From: Caenorhabditis remanei
Taxonomy: Eukaryota > Nematoda > Chromadorea > Rhabditida > Rhabditidae
Assembly (NCBI RefSeq): GCF_010183535.1
Contig: NC_071330.1
Span: forward strand, 10,583,717 to 10,647,716
Length of the DNA: 64,000 nt
Reading direction: 5' to 3'
Shown: positions 19,075-31,156 of the stretch, piece by piece
Layout: each line of letters begins with the position of its first letter
Numbering within the stretch: the first letter of the stretch is position 1
Notes under the pieces: generated by a model
Database searches by the model: none
What the model was told of the DNA's origin: nothing
What the model saw: the letters and a program-made list of their open reading frames with translations, nothing else
Program-made: the position numbers and the translations under genes

Positions 19075-21303
19075 TGTACATGTGTGACCAATGATACAGA
19101 ATTGCGTAACATTTTTGAAAGCGAATCTGCGTAAGAAACGGGTTCTTCTAGGTTTTCCAAGATATTATCTATCGTCCTAATTGTTTTTTTTCCTGTTCAT
19201 TGTCGTGTTTCTGAGTGATAAAGGTCATCAAATTCACCAGAAACACTCATCATCTTGTGTCCACTTGTTCTCTTCTCAGTCGGTCATTATTTGTTTCTGG
19301 TTCGATTCTTCCTCCCACCTCAATCCGCTTTTCGGCTGACCTTCAGAAGCATTATCATTGTTGTCCGTTGTCATCTGAAGAATTGTGAATCTCGTGGAAC
19401 ACCGCGTGCCGACCATCGTTTCCGCATCGCATTGAGTGTCGGTCCGGCATATGTTTCTTTCTCGGTCCCAATTTTTATTTCCTGCAAACTTTTCGGTTGC
19501 AAGCTGTTTTGTTATGCATTTCACTATATTTCCTGCGGCAAGTCTGTGAATTTAACATTGTAAACTAGGCTCCCCTCGTCTTTATTTGTGAGCCTTTTCT
19601 TGATTTTTTGAATGCTTTGTTTGACTGAGCTTCAGTTATTTACAAGATTTAGTGAAGCTTGCTGTTTCTTCCCACTGAAGTTGGAGAATGGGTACGTAGT
19701 CAGTGTATTTTGAGTTCGGACAATTGGCAACCGGACGTTACCGGACGTTCGGCAAAGTTTTTTGGAAAAAAAGAAAATTTCTCGATACTTTTTTGAGAAA
19801 TTTCTCAGGAAATTTCTCGAAGCGGCCTCGAAACCACACGCTGGCAGTATGAACTCCAACTTCAGAACTTGAATCTCCGCACCCTTTTTATGCTCAAACA
19901 TGGCATATTTGCAAGTTTTACCTTCTGCTTTTTACTCATCTTTTGTGTTAACAAATGCTATCCTGGAAAAACCACTTCTTTCCTCTTTCATTCCTTGTCT
20001 TTTCGGCGCCCCAAATCCCATGGATAGTTTTCCATACGACATGTTTTTTCTCTCTCATTTAACAACGTGGTGGTTGCTTTTTCCATTAACTTTGTCATCA
20101 CTTACGCGCGCGATGGCCCCCTTCACAAGTAACGGACGGTTGGCCATAAAAGTACCGAGCAAGGTCAGACCAGAAAAAGAAGAGGGTCGTCGTGCATGCA
20201 TACCTCTACACAAACAGTGTCGGTCAATTGTCGGCCGCTCGTGGTTCGGTCCGATTGACAAAGGATGAGAGAAGGAAACGCCATTGGCACTTTCCTGACA
20301 GTTTTTCTCTTTCTTCTTTACATTTCGACGTTCCTTTTCATTTTTTATCTTGAAGTTTGACAAGTGCGAGTGGCGGCAGTGAGCTAGTAATTCACTGTTT
20401 TTCATATCCGCGCGAGCGCCAATCTGTTCGCTTATCTCCGCGCCTAATGCTCGGCAGCACTCACTTCAGATCACTTATTGACACGACTAAAATTTGTCAT
20501 TTCGTTTCGCCTCCATCTCTCATAAATTATGTGCTCCAAGTTGTCCAGTGGCATATGCAATGAAGAGCAAGCATAGCTAACCCAACATCTTGCGCAGCTG
20601 CCAATGACTCAACCATTTTTTTGGGTAACACTTTGAATAAGCTTGACATTTTGTTAGAAAGGTCACCTTACACAAAATGCTCCTTCTTTTGTCATAATTT
20701 GAGAATTTTACAAATTCTGTAAACTATCTGACGGTCAGTTTTCTGTTTTCATTCAAAATTTCTTTGAAAACTGGTTCAATTTGGAAAAGTATTCTTAAGA
20801 AATACTGAATGTATACTCACCTTCAACACATTACATCTCATTGACTCCCACTGGAGAAATCCCCTTCAGTATGCTCATTAATATGGCTCTTCTTCCATTT
20901 CTGTGTAACACTTGACAAATTGACCAAGTGGAATGGGAATCCTGGTAAAGAATCCGAAAATGTAATTGGATAACCACCTTCCTTTCCCATCTTTCATTTC
21001 TCTTTCAGTGAATTCTCACAAGACATCTTCTTCATTATTTGTTTTGAATTCAAATACTCTATGGTCCCATCCACTCTCAATTTCTCTGTATTGTGTATTG
21101 TATTTTTTTCCTTTCTTTTTTTCCTTATGTATTTTTTCTCGAGTCAATCCCAATCATTCGCCTATCTTCTCAATTTTGCAGATAAAAAGACGCAAAGCAA
21201 ATAGGTGAGAAACGAAACGAGACGAAAGTGTTGATTGGTTAGTTACTTTCTACTTTTCTCTCACCACTTGAAAACTGATTTCACTCAATGCTCACTTTCG
21301 CAG
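19075..21303. other. Intergenic region upstream of par-3
   Basis: No gene is supported. The part around 20100-20560 is more GC-rich than its surroundings and carries short open frames on both strands without splice context. A tandem 10-bp duplication (ACCGGACGTT twice, 19730-19749) and a cluster of GAGAAATTTCTC-like palindromes (about 19770-19820) are present. The right end, a C/T-rich tract ending CGCAG before 21304, is the acceptor of the first par-3 coding exon. Confidence 0.45.
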
Positions 21304-21314
21304 GTCGATTGCTC

Positions 21315-24300
21315 ATGTCAGCTTCATCCACATCATCATCGACATCGTGTTCACAAGAAGACGGCGGAGTACCGTCTGATTGCTGTAAAGACGGTGACGA
21401 GGGAGACTCCACGTTAAAGAAGCGAATGCAACAGTATGGAAGTGTCGGGGCGTATGCAAACTCTACAATTTCAACCCTCGATCGAGTAAGTAACACTAGA
21501 ACTCGTGTTCATTTGGAAAGTACTTTAAAGTTCTTAAAATCTTTAGGTAGATGTAGTCAGCCAACATAACTTTTTCAGAACTCATAAACTACATTCAATG
21601 TGACGACTAAGTTTTATTGAAAATTAAACCGAATTAATATTGAAAATTAAATTTCGAATTCCGTGAAGTTAATTTCAATGTTCCCTCATAATGTTGTCCT
21701 TTACACAAACTTTTTCTTTTCAGAGTCAATACCAATCACTCCCGCTAAATGGAACTCGTAGAGTTACTGTACAGTTTGGACACATGAAAATTGTGGTTCC
21801 CTGGAAGGAGTCCGTAAGTAGCTTTTTTAGTTTTGACACTCCTGAATTCTGAATTATTTTTTTAGGATCTAACAGTGGGACAGTTAGCCGAAGCAGCACT
21901 AACTCGTTATAAAAAGGCAAAGGGATTTGTGAGTTTTCATTTCAATTAGAGTAGAAAGATTTTATCATTTGAGAGATGGTCATTTTGAGTGAATAAACTG
22001 ACCTGGGTTCTTGAATAGTTTCCCATGAACACATCAGATGGAAGCTCTATAATAAAACCAACATGACTCTTCTTCCCCTTTTTTCCTATTATTCAATCCC
22101 GAAAACTATGGGTTAATTCGACTGAGAACAAGGCCGATGCGGCGGCATGATGCGGAATAGCCTTCCCGCATATGTGGTCTTTTCACTCTTCCGTTTTCCG
22201 AAAATAAGCAAAACGAGAAAAGAGTAAATGGTTTCAAGAGAAGAGACACACAAACGCTGTTTTCTGCATCTCTGTGGTTGGCACATTGTAAATAATACGC
22301 CTGTAGTTTTTATTTCTCTTTTCTGTGTGACTGTCAAAAACTCTCCCACCGATTCACGAACTCTGATGCTCTTTTGCTTCCTTCAAATTGAAGGCAATTT
22401 TCTTTTTCGTCAGTGCTCTATTTTTTCACAATTTCTCACTAATCTCACAATTTACATTCCAAGATTAATTTCCAAAGTGGAATCGAGAGAAATTTCTCCA
22501 CAAGTCCAAAGTGAATTTGACTTTAATCGGTGCGAATTCCGGACGATGGTCGTCGTCGCATCCGCGATTTTGCAATAAACGGATTGATTTCGACGCGCTT
22601 CGTAGATTTTTGTTTATATAACATGCATCTCACTTCTCTACCGACCAGGCGGATTTCGTACGAATCTTCTTCGTCTCTTCATCATCGTTCATCGCTTGTT
22701 CTCCTTTTTACGCAGTAAATTTTTTCACGACGAACGAGATGGCCTCCCCTCATAGTGTGATCTCAGTCTGATAAGAATGCTGTCTCCAGGTTTAGATTTG
22801 TGGGTGGTTGTGGTGGTATTTGTCTTGTTGATTTAGATTTATTTTCCTCCGGCGGAATCAGCTTTAAATTAGACAGAATAGGAATGTAAGTGGTAGTAAG
22901 TGATAGTGACTCATATATTACGAGTTAGGAAGAAATGTTATGATAGGAAAGGTGGCGCCGATTACCGCCTACACTGATACGACGAACATGGAATGCTTCA
23001 ATTCATTCGAACCCTTTCAATTCACATGTTCAATGTTTAATTCAATTCAATCACATATCTTTTATTTCCCGTGATTGTACGACAATGCAATCTTCCTTTT
23101 CTTCTGAGTGCTCTGTCGAAATTTTCACTTTAATATTTTCCTCGTCTGCTCTGAAAAAAAGACATGCCGTCTCTTCCCACTTTCCTATGTCAAAACATCT
23201 CATATCTCATGCTATCCACTTTTGCCGCCACTTCTTCTCCAAATCATCCCGTTTTTACTTCTCTTCTCAAGTAGGCGCTTCTTTCTGTCGTTACCAACCG
23301 AAAAAAAAACAGCTGATAAACAGCAGTGTTGTTCAGTAGAACACACATAAACATACAAACAAAATGTACAACAACTCGACATCACTTGAACATCTTCCAT
23401 CATTTTCAGGTGATAAGAAAGTGACACAGACGGAAAAGGGGTTTTGTAAAAGTGTGTATACCACCCATCATCTCCATATGTATTTCTATTTGTCGTTCGC
23501 TTCGCCGTGTCGATCGTCATTTGCCGCTCCTTTCTTTATCATTTAGATATCAACCCCACATGCCCTTGTGCAACCTCCTCTGATCTAGGTTACTTGTAGA
23601 TGAAGCATTCTTTGAGATGGCATAGAGAGCACACAACATTGTGAGTGAGTCATTCATGAATGTGAATTCTCCTCTTGTACATACACAGCCATAACATCCT
23701 CATACAGAGTTCACACGGGTTATTTCTCGGCTCTGCGTATTTCGCATAGCAGTCGGAAGGTCCAAAAACGTCATAAAATAGGCTCATAAAAGAATACTGT
23801 AGCTGAGGGCATGACCACTCGAAAACTACTACATTCTTCCGCTTTTTGTCGTATTTACTTTCTGTTCGTTTCCTCTCCTGTTGTTCTTTTTCACTTTTTC
23901 TTTTCTCATTACATCATGTTCTTCTTTTTAAAACATCTGACCTCCTCTCTCGTTTGAAGAATGAAAATTCAGAACATCTGTGCTCCGTACCAGCCGGCTG
24001 AAGCATTCTTTGTTCTCATCAATTGTTCACCTCTTTTCGTTGAAACATATATGTGGTATCAGTTTGCAGTTCACACAGTTTTAACGTGAAATTTGAATAC
24101 ATTGTTTTTGTATTATTGTCATCGCTCTCGGGTATAATGCTATTATTTTCTGGCATGGAAACTCTGTCGAAAACAAGTTTGTGTTCGTTTACCCTCAACG
24201 TCAATCGAAAAATTAGTTAGAAAAACGAGAAGATTGGATTAGAATCGTGTACATACTTCTGTTTTTTGTTTGAAAGATTCATTCAAATCTTCGAATTCAG

Positions 24301-27300
24301 AACATAACACTCATGTTAATGCTTGCTTCCTGTCGTCTAATGAGTCGGCTTATATCTTGTCATTACAAGGTACTGTCTCAATAATCTCGCAACATCTGCT
24401 CTTCCACATCTCTACCGTATCCGCCTTCCTCTCGCTCTCTCTCTTTTACAGGCTCTTTGCCGCATTTCTTCCCTTTTTCATCTCGCTATGCATTGTTCGT
24501 CAGACCTTTTTCCACTCTTTTCACCTGCGCAGGTGTATGAACAATTTCGGAAATAGTAAAGGTGTTTGGAGAGACGCAGATGAATTGCGCGCAATGACCA
24601 TGCTCTCTTTTGCCTCGATAGAACGTGCCGGAGAGAAGAAAGAAAGAAAGAGATGGAGGACATCGACCTCCTCGGAGAGAAAAAGAGACTACCAAATACA
24701 GGCGAAGGTATTTGTTATAGTATTTATTAATCACGGACGGATTCATTCCATTCATCTTCCTTGCTCCGTTCATTCTCGTTTGCTCTCTTTACATTATTTG
24801 GCAAGGTGTCCTTTGCTTTACTTCCTCTTTCTCTTTATATTTTCTTTTCTTATTCCTTCTTCCTCTCTTTGGTATTGTTGCTCTCTCCATCTCTCTTCCT
24901 GTTATACTTTTGTTTGGTTTCGCAATACATCAATCATTCCTACTGTAGAGCTGTAATTTCAGCATCAAAGCAGATGCATACCGGTGGTCGTAGTCGGTAT
25001 GACTCTTCAGTCATTCCGCCACCACCACCCTATCATTTTAACCACGTGCACACTCCACCGCAACGTGTAATTCATCAAACACATAGAAGTCGTGATCCAC
25101 CAGTTTATTCACCCAATATGACCACCACAAATGATAATGTTACGGTTAGTAATTTTCGTACCTTTTTCTTAAATTTCAGGGTAGTAATGATCGCATTCGA
25201 GTGCACCGTTTAGAGTGTGCATCAGACGGCGGAATTCTGGATATGGATGATGTTTTAGAAGAAGTTTTTGATTTGAATTATGACCAGGTTTGCCTGCTAA
25301 AGCGATATTCGAGATCTTTATATTCAAAATGATTTATATTTTCTTGAATATATTTTTCAGATACTAGCTATAACCGATGAAGCGAATGGGGGGACAACAA
25401 CTCCCACTTACTCACAAATTCAAAAACAGCAACACCATTACGCACAACCTCTTCCGTATTCGAGGAAGTTTGAAGGTCCTTCCACTCCAATTGCCAGTGC
25501 ATTCGGTATGTTTTATTTGGTAAATCTAGAATCAGGAAACAGAAAGCTCTTAAAAGATTTCCAATTTTTTAAATTTAATAATTTCAGGAAGCGTGACAGT
25601 CAATAATCAAGCCCACCGGTCTTCTTCTCCTTTTAATGTAGGATTTGCTCGTGCCACTACTCGAGATCTACCGATCCCACCATCGTCAAAAGATCGCCGA
25701 GACTCGGTTGTGGAGGTGAGCAGTTTCGAGAACATTCCCCAATCAGGACTCCGAGTGTCAGTTACCACTCCAAAAAGTGATGCTAGGTTACTCAATGAAC
25801 CGATTTTACGATCTTCGCTGAGAACAGAAGCATCAGGAAGTCGAGCTGACGATTCAACACCAACGAAACATTCGAGAGTAACGCTGAGTCCAGAAGTCGA
25901 GAAAAGGCTCGCTGAGCAAGAAGGAGAAGAGCGAAGAAGTGAAAGAAGAAAGTATGAGAAAAACGGCGGTCGATTCAATCGGGGATCTGATCGAAAATCA
26001 AGAATCACGGATGCTCTCTTAGACGCTAGAGATCGAATCGCAGATCAACTTGAGAATGAGGTCGAAGAGAAGAAGGTTCATAGTGTGAGAGGACGAATTG
26101 AGCAAGGACCTTTGCCAGGAACTACATTGATTACATTTCTGCCTGTTGGAGATAAAGAAAACGATCTCTCGAAGCAAATGGGAATTGAAGTGAATGCTGT
26201 GTTCGATGAATCTTCAGAGATCCCAAGTACATCTGAACCTTGTATACTGAATTCAATTCAAGTTATGAAAATAGAAGAAGGTGGGAGAGTTGGAAAAGAT
26301 GGAAGGATTCGAGTTGGAGATTGTATTCTGGCGATTGATGGAAAGTTTGTGGATCAAATGTCTATAATTCGGGCTCGTGCTTCAATCTCTGAATTGGCGT
26401 CTATCAACCGTCCTATCGCTCTGGTTATAAATCGTACGTTGGACTCTTTCCTAGAACAAGAATCTGCTAAACCTATTCAATCTGCTTTACAACAAGCTAA
26501 TACACAATATATTGGTCATACAACAGTAGTTGAACTTGTTAAAAGTGAGTTTATTTCATCTGAAACTCTGTCGCAACATTCGTTTTCAGGTGCCAAAGGA
26601 TTTGGTTTCACTGTGACTGGTAGAGAAACTTCGAAAGGAGAACGATTATTCTATATAGGAACTGTCAAACCATACGGAGTAGCTCTTGGTCATCTGAAAT
26701 CTGGTGATCGTCTTCTCGAAATCAATGGAACCCCAACAGGACAATTCACACAGTTGGAAATTGTGGAGAAGTTGAAAGAGACTATGGTGGGGGCCAAAAT
26801 AAAGTTTCTCGTCGCGAGAGTGTCCCAAACTAACTCGGTCATGAATTCTTCTTCCTCTTCTGAAAATAAAGAAAACGAAGGAACTCCTAAAAACGAAGAG
26901 GAAAAGAGTGCTCCTCAGAAACTTCCTCTCCCAGCACTAATGACACCTCCAGTGCCGAAAGAATCGCCGTCACCGTCTTCTAATCCTCGTTTCGATATTG
27001 TAATTCCATTCATCAATGGATCTAGTTCAGCCGGATTGGGTGTGAGCCTGAAAGCCAGAGTATCGAAGAAGTCAAATGGTACCAAAGTAGATTGTGGTAT
27101 TTTCATCAAAAACGTGATGCATGGTGGAGCTGCTTTCAAAGAAGGAGGATTACGAGTTGATGATCGAATAATCGGAGTTGAAGATATAAATTTGGAATCG
27201 TTCAACAACATGGAAGCTCAAGCAGCTCTATCAAAAAAGTTGAAAGAAGTAGGAATGGTGAGGTCGAGTGTGAGGCTGACTATTCTTCGAGACAATGACT

Positions 27301-30283
27301 ATCATCCTGGACATATTTCAAGAGATCTGTCTCGTATCACAGTAGATGCATCATCTCCATCTCCTTCATCACGAATGTCATCCCATACCGCTCCCGATTC
27401 TCTTCTCCAATCTCCACACACTCGAGCAACTTCATCTAGCGGACCTGATTCCTCGCATTCGAGACAATCTTCGTCCTCATCAGCTGTTCCAGCTCCTATC
27501 AGGCCGAATGAGCGTGATTCGATAATTTCCGATTCGACCAACAGGCACGATGAGTCGGAGCTTCCCGATACGGATCCATTTAATAGAGAAGGTCCAGGAA
27601 GAAAAAGTTTGAGCGAAAAGAGAGGAATGGGAGCAGCAGCTGATCCACAGCATATCAAGCTGTTCCAAGAGATAAAACATCAGAGACAGAATAGTGGTGA
27701 GTTCCTTTTATTCATTTTAAAGGGATGGAACCATTTCCAAAATATTTGATTTTTTATATGGATCGTCGTAGAATTTCTGGTAAAATTGGAAACCCTCTTG
27801 GAAGTAAATCGCCAAATCAGTCTAGAAGAAGTTAATCGCGAAAGATTCAAAAAAGACGATTCGTCGTGCACATTTCAAAGGAAAAAATTCTCGTCGTGCA
27901 CATGAAACCGATTTTACCAGAAATTCTGAGTCAAACCATATAAAAATATCACACATTTTGAGAATAATTCTATCTCCCTCAATTCATTTTTCCGAGTGTT
28001 TTTGAGCTTTCGTTCTCCCCCTCTTCCTTATTTTCAAAGCTTTCTCACGCTTCTCCCCTTTACAGCGCCGACGTCTTCAACACAAAAGCGGAGCAAATCA
28101 CAGCCGCGTTCTCTTTCTCAACGAAATTATCGTAGTCCGATGAAACTAGTGGATCTTCCTCAACCATCTGTTACTTCTACAGTGGCACAACATGTTCCAC
28201 TTGACGATTCTGGTTGGTTTTAAATTTACAAGGATTAACAACTTCTGCTTTACTGGCATGAATTGGAACCCTGCTTTTCACAGAGATGATCCAACCTAAT
28301 TTATTTAGCCCTTTTATAATTTTTCAAAAGGTTTATTTTCAGATATGCTTAATCGGCGATCGCAAAGCATGGAGAGTATCAATCGACCTGTGGAAAGCAT
28401 CCTTCGTGGAACGGGTCAAATAAACCCAAGTACCTCATCGAAGGTTCAATTCATGCAGAATGCAAGTCCTGATCAACATCCATTCCCACCTGGTTCAGCA
28501 TTGTTGCGATTGAAAAATGAGGAGAGTCGATCGAGGGATAAATCGAGACGGAAGAGTATGGGAAAGTGAGTGAATTGAATTATGAACCAACACTAACGAA
28601 TCAAAAAGCCGTTTCAGTGCTATGAGAAACTTCTTCGGATTCGGAAGCAAATCGAGAGATGCTTCACCAGAGAAAGCCGTTGAATTGAGATCGGTCGAAA
28701 GACCGAAGTCAATTATAGATGAGCGGGGTGGAAAAGAACAACTAAAAACAACTACTGCACCGCCACCTCCTCCGCCACATCAAGGACCTCGTCGTGGAAG
28801 TGGAGGAAATGTATTCGTCGATTACGGAGAGCCATACGGTCTTATCCCACAGTACCCACACAACACGGTATGTTAACACGTTGGACCAGAAAAAACATTG
28901 TATGTGTGGATAGGATGGTGTTTCTATGAAGGGACTATTCACGTCCGAAAAAAACCGTTTTCAAATAACAAATAACTATTATATGTAGTAACTCAAAGAG
29001 AATGCTTAGATAAATAATAATAATAACATGTCGATTATTTAGTTTAATTTATGTTGTTTGGTTTTATCTAGAAATGTGTATTCAAACATAATTCAGACTA
29101 ATCCATTTCAGTCGCAAATAATGGCTGCAACGGCCCCAGACGGTATCCGCCTAATTTCTTATACTAAGAATAATTCTCCGCCTCCTGGTATTTCTCCACA
29201 TACAGTTCATCTTGGAAACTCAAAGTTTTACTCGAGTTATCGCGAACCATCGGTCACTCAACGGCCTAGGTACTAACGAAGATGCTTCACCGACTCAACC
29301 CGACAGTCACCCTTTTGTTCCGCCTGTGTTTTGTTTCGTTCTGTCTGTTTTTCCTGTTGTCCGGCTATACTCCACCACTAACAATCAAACCTTGCCACAT
29401 AATTCCATAGATTCTGAATCAATTTATTCTAACTATCATCAATTCAGACTTCCGGATACGAGTCGTACGCCGACTCAGAGCTCTACGACCGGTATGCAGC
29501 CCATCGCTATTATCCGCGCAGGGGAATCGATGAAGACGAATACATCTACAGGCAACAGAGTAGTTCCTCGCTCAATCCATCGTCCTATGTCAACTATGGA
29601 TTACCAGCGTAAGTAAAATTTCCATTCTTATTTGAATACCATTCAAATTTTTCAGATCTAATGCGTACCATGTCGATGCCAGAGTACCATCCAAAGCCAG
29701 CGGAAGTGTTTCAAAAACCACGATGCGTCGTGTCTTCCCGACCGAATACGAAGACGATTCCTATCAACACATCCCCCAGTCTTCGAGATATCAACAAGAC
29801 GGCAGTGGGCGGGGCTCAGACTATCACCACATGTTCAACTCCTGGTTCGCGTATACAGGCGGCGGAGCAGTCGGCGCCGCTCCAGTCATCAAGTCGTCAT
29901 ACGGTCCATCGCCGGTCCGGATCGCAGCCGCTTCAGCCATCGAACGAGGAGAATCGTTCGCCGTTGAATCCGGTGGGGGTCCGCCGCCCCCGCCCATTGA
30001 CCGTAGGGGACGGACCACTTCGGGTGGAGCAATTCCAACATCAACATCTGGACCATCCGGTTTCCATTCCTCGAAGGAGAAGTATGCGGATGCTAGATCT
30101 GGAAAATTCAACGGTGGCTCGACCAGACTCTTTATTCCTCGACACGGGGGTGGACTCAGCGCGGCAGCGTTCGCAACAAACTTCGGCAGCACCGAAGGAT
30201 ACGAGACGCGTGGAGGATCCGGCTCGCCGAGTCAATACCGCCGTAGAGACCAGGGACCGCCTCATCGTTTTCCCCAGTACTAG
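21315..30283 (+). CDS. par-3: PAR-3 polarity scaffold (three PDZ domains), main reading frame
   Basis: Exons 21315-21485, 21724-21813, 21866-21928, 25180-25287, 25361-25505, 25588-26544, 26590-27696, 28066-28212, 28343-28565, 28618-28867, 29448-29608 and 29656-30283 join in frame to about 1349 residues. The N-terminus is the CR1 self-association domain (about residues 64-145, FGHMKIVVPWKE). PDZ1 lies near 365-485, PDZ2 near 512-600 and PDZ3 near 645-750. CR3, the aPKC-binding and substrate segment, is seen as GRKSLSEKRG near residue 850. A second Ser motif, RRSQSMES, follows in exon 28343-28565. In worms PAR-3 sits at the anterior cortex with PAR-6 and PKC-3 and sets cell polarity. The low-complexity C-terminal tail ends at TAG 30281, exactly at a splice donor. 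Alternative exons are listed separately. The N-terminal ATG matches the family start; an in-frame ATG at 21288 lies before the acceptor. Confidence 0.93.
21929..24962 (+). other. Large par-3 intron holding a probable internal promoter
   Basis: 3.0 kb between the CR1 exons. No complete exon is supported before 24963. Small segments of higher GC occur near 22120-22180 and 22500-22700. Because the next exon carries its own ATG, this intron probably holds a second promoter. Confidence 0.45.
24963..25144 (+). CDS. par-3: Alternative first exon of par-3
   Basis: An acceptor (ATTTCAG) precedes 24963, an ATG lies at 24974, and 57 codons run to a GTTAGT donor after 25144 in phase 0. That is the same phase as the exon ending 21928, so both can join the exon at 25180. 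The peptide is rich in Pro, His, Tyr and Arg (SSVIPPPPPYHF). It cannot be an internal exon after 21928 in this frame, because its first two bases would need a phase-1 partner. It thus looks like an alternative, possibly trans-spliced, start. The resulting protein would lack the first half of CR1. Confidence 0.6.
27770..27927. mobile_element. Short inverted-repeat element in a par-3 intron
   Basis: A 20-nt sequence at 27770-27789 (AGAATTTCTGGTAAAATTGG) recurs inverted at 27908-27927 with one mismatch, bounding 158 bp inside the intron 27697-28065. Within it a 13-nt unit TCGTCGTGCACAT occurs twice as direct repeats (27861-27873 and 27891-27903), 30 nt apart. No coding capacity is seen. This fits a MITE-like non-autonomous transposon; no clear target duplication was identified. 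Confidence 0.55.
29112..29269 (+). CDS. par-3: Frame-switching alternative exon of par-3 (158 nt)
   Basis: Acceptor ATTTCAG before 29112 and donor GTACTA after 29269. It is open in the frame arriving from 28867. Its length (158) is not a multiple of three, so including it moves the downstream exons to another frame. Read past its donor it stops at 29274-29276, so it could also be a terminal exon, although no AATAAA is obvious close behind. The peptide is Ser/Pro-rich (NNSPPPGISPHT). Confidence 0.55.
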
Positions 30284-30701
30284 GTTGGTTTTTTAAAACA
30301 ATTTGAATACAATTGTGTCGATATTCAAACTATTTTTAGATTCCCTATTGCTGCGTCCTCAATGCGTGTCACTTCTGTTGCAAAACCATTTGCAAATTCT
30401 GTAAACTTACGATCTGTATCTTCAAGTAATAAAGTCAATGATAGTTCATCAGCAAACGAACGAATCTCATTAAGGTTTGTTAGCTAATTTTTGAAAACGA
30501 AAAGAAAGTTAATTCATTTTCAGAGCTAGAAAGAAGCTTCATCGAGAAGCAGTAACCAGGAGCGAGTTCTTCTTGCCGTCGTATTCAAACGAGAATATCA
30601 AGCTGTTCAACAGCCTCCTTCCGCCATCTACATCGTCAATAATGAAAACAACCCCTTCCCCGACCACCACCAACGACTCAGTTACACCCCGAATACCTTG
30701 A
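29448..30701 (+). CDS. par-3: par-3 C-terminal exons in the second reading frame
   Basis: If exon 29112-29269 is used, exons 29448-29608 and 29656-30283 are read in a second frame that has no stop over 789 nt. That frame continues across the donor after 30283 into 30340-30474 and 30524-30701, ending at TGA 30699-30701. All junctions are AG|A in phase 2. The last two exons are open only in this phase; in the other two phases exon 30340-30474 meets a stop. The tail is basic and Ser-rich (ARKKLHREAV). Total protein by this path would be about 1506 residues. Alternatively, exon 29112-29269 may splice straight to 30340, since the phases are identical, giving about 1243 residues. I cannot tell which is used. 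Confidence 0.5.
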
Positions 30702-31156
30702 TTTCAGATACCTTAGCTTTAAACAATTTACTTCTTTATCAGAAATATATCCCACACTCACTTCCCAAACCGGTTCAGATGTTTGTGTAATCTAATTTAT
30801 GTGTTCATGCCATAAGCCCGAAAATCTGAGGGCACTCGTTGTTTCAAGGTGCCTTAAAATTTCGAGATAACGTCCCTGTCGAATAGCCTCTGTGATTATT
30901 TGTTTCCAAAACGTAAATATATTGTTGTATTTAGTAGCCCCCAAATTAATTGCTCATGTTATCACCCACCCCTCATCCTGTTCTTTATTTTTTTTCTTGT
31001 TTTATAACGAATGTGCAAACTGATAATTGTCAGCTGAAATGAATGTTAATGTAAAATACTTTATCTTTTTTAATATCAAACGCAAAGAAGTCACAGAGCT
31101 CGTAACTTTCTGCCTACTATTAATTTGCTATATCGGGAAAAATTATGTGAGAAGCA
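30702..31156. other. 3' region between par-3 and the Naa50-like gene
   Basis: Convergent 3' untranslated DNA; par-3 ends on the plus strand and the acetyltransferase gene on the minus strand. No coding signal is seen. Confidence 0.5.

Noticed and set aside
19770..19820. Cluster of GAGAAATTTCTC-like palindromes as a repeat array
   Set aside because: Only about three imperfect units in an AT-rich setting; chance is a sufficient explanation.
24270..24956. 228-residue plus-strand open frame in a par-3 intron
   Set aside because: Composition is low complexity from C/T tracts, with no splice partners in phase and no family resemblance.
29824..30192. 122-residue minus-strand open frame inside the last par-3 exons
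   Set aside because: It is a shadow of the GC-rich exon; no splice sites or start context support a third, antisense gene.
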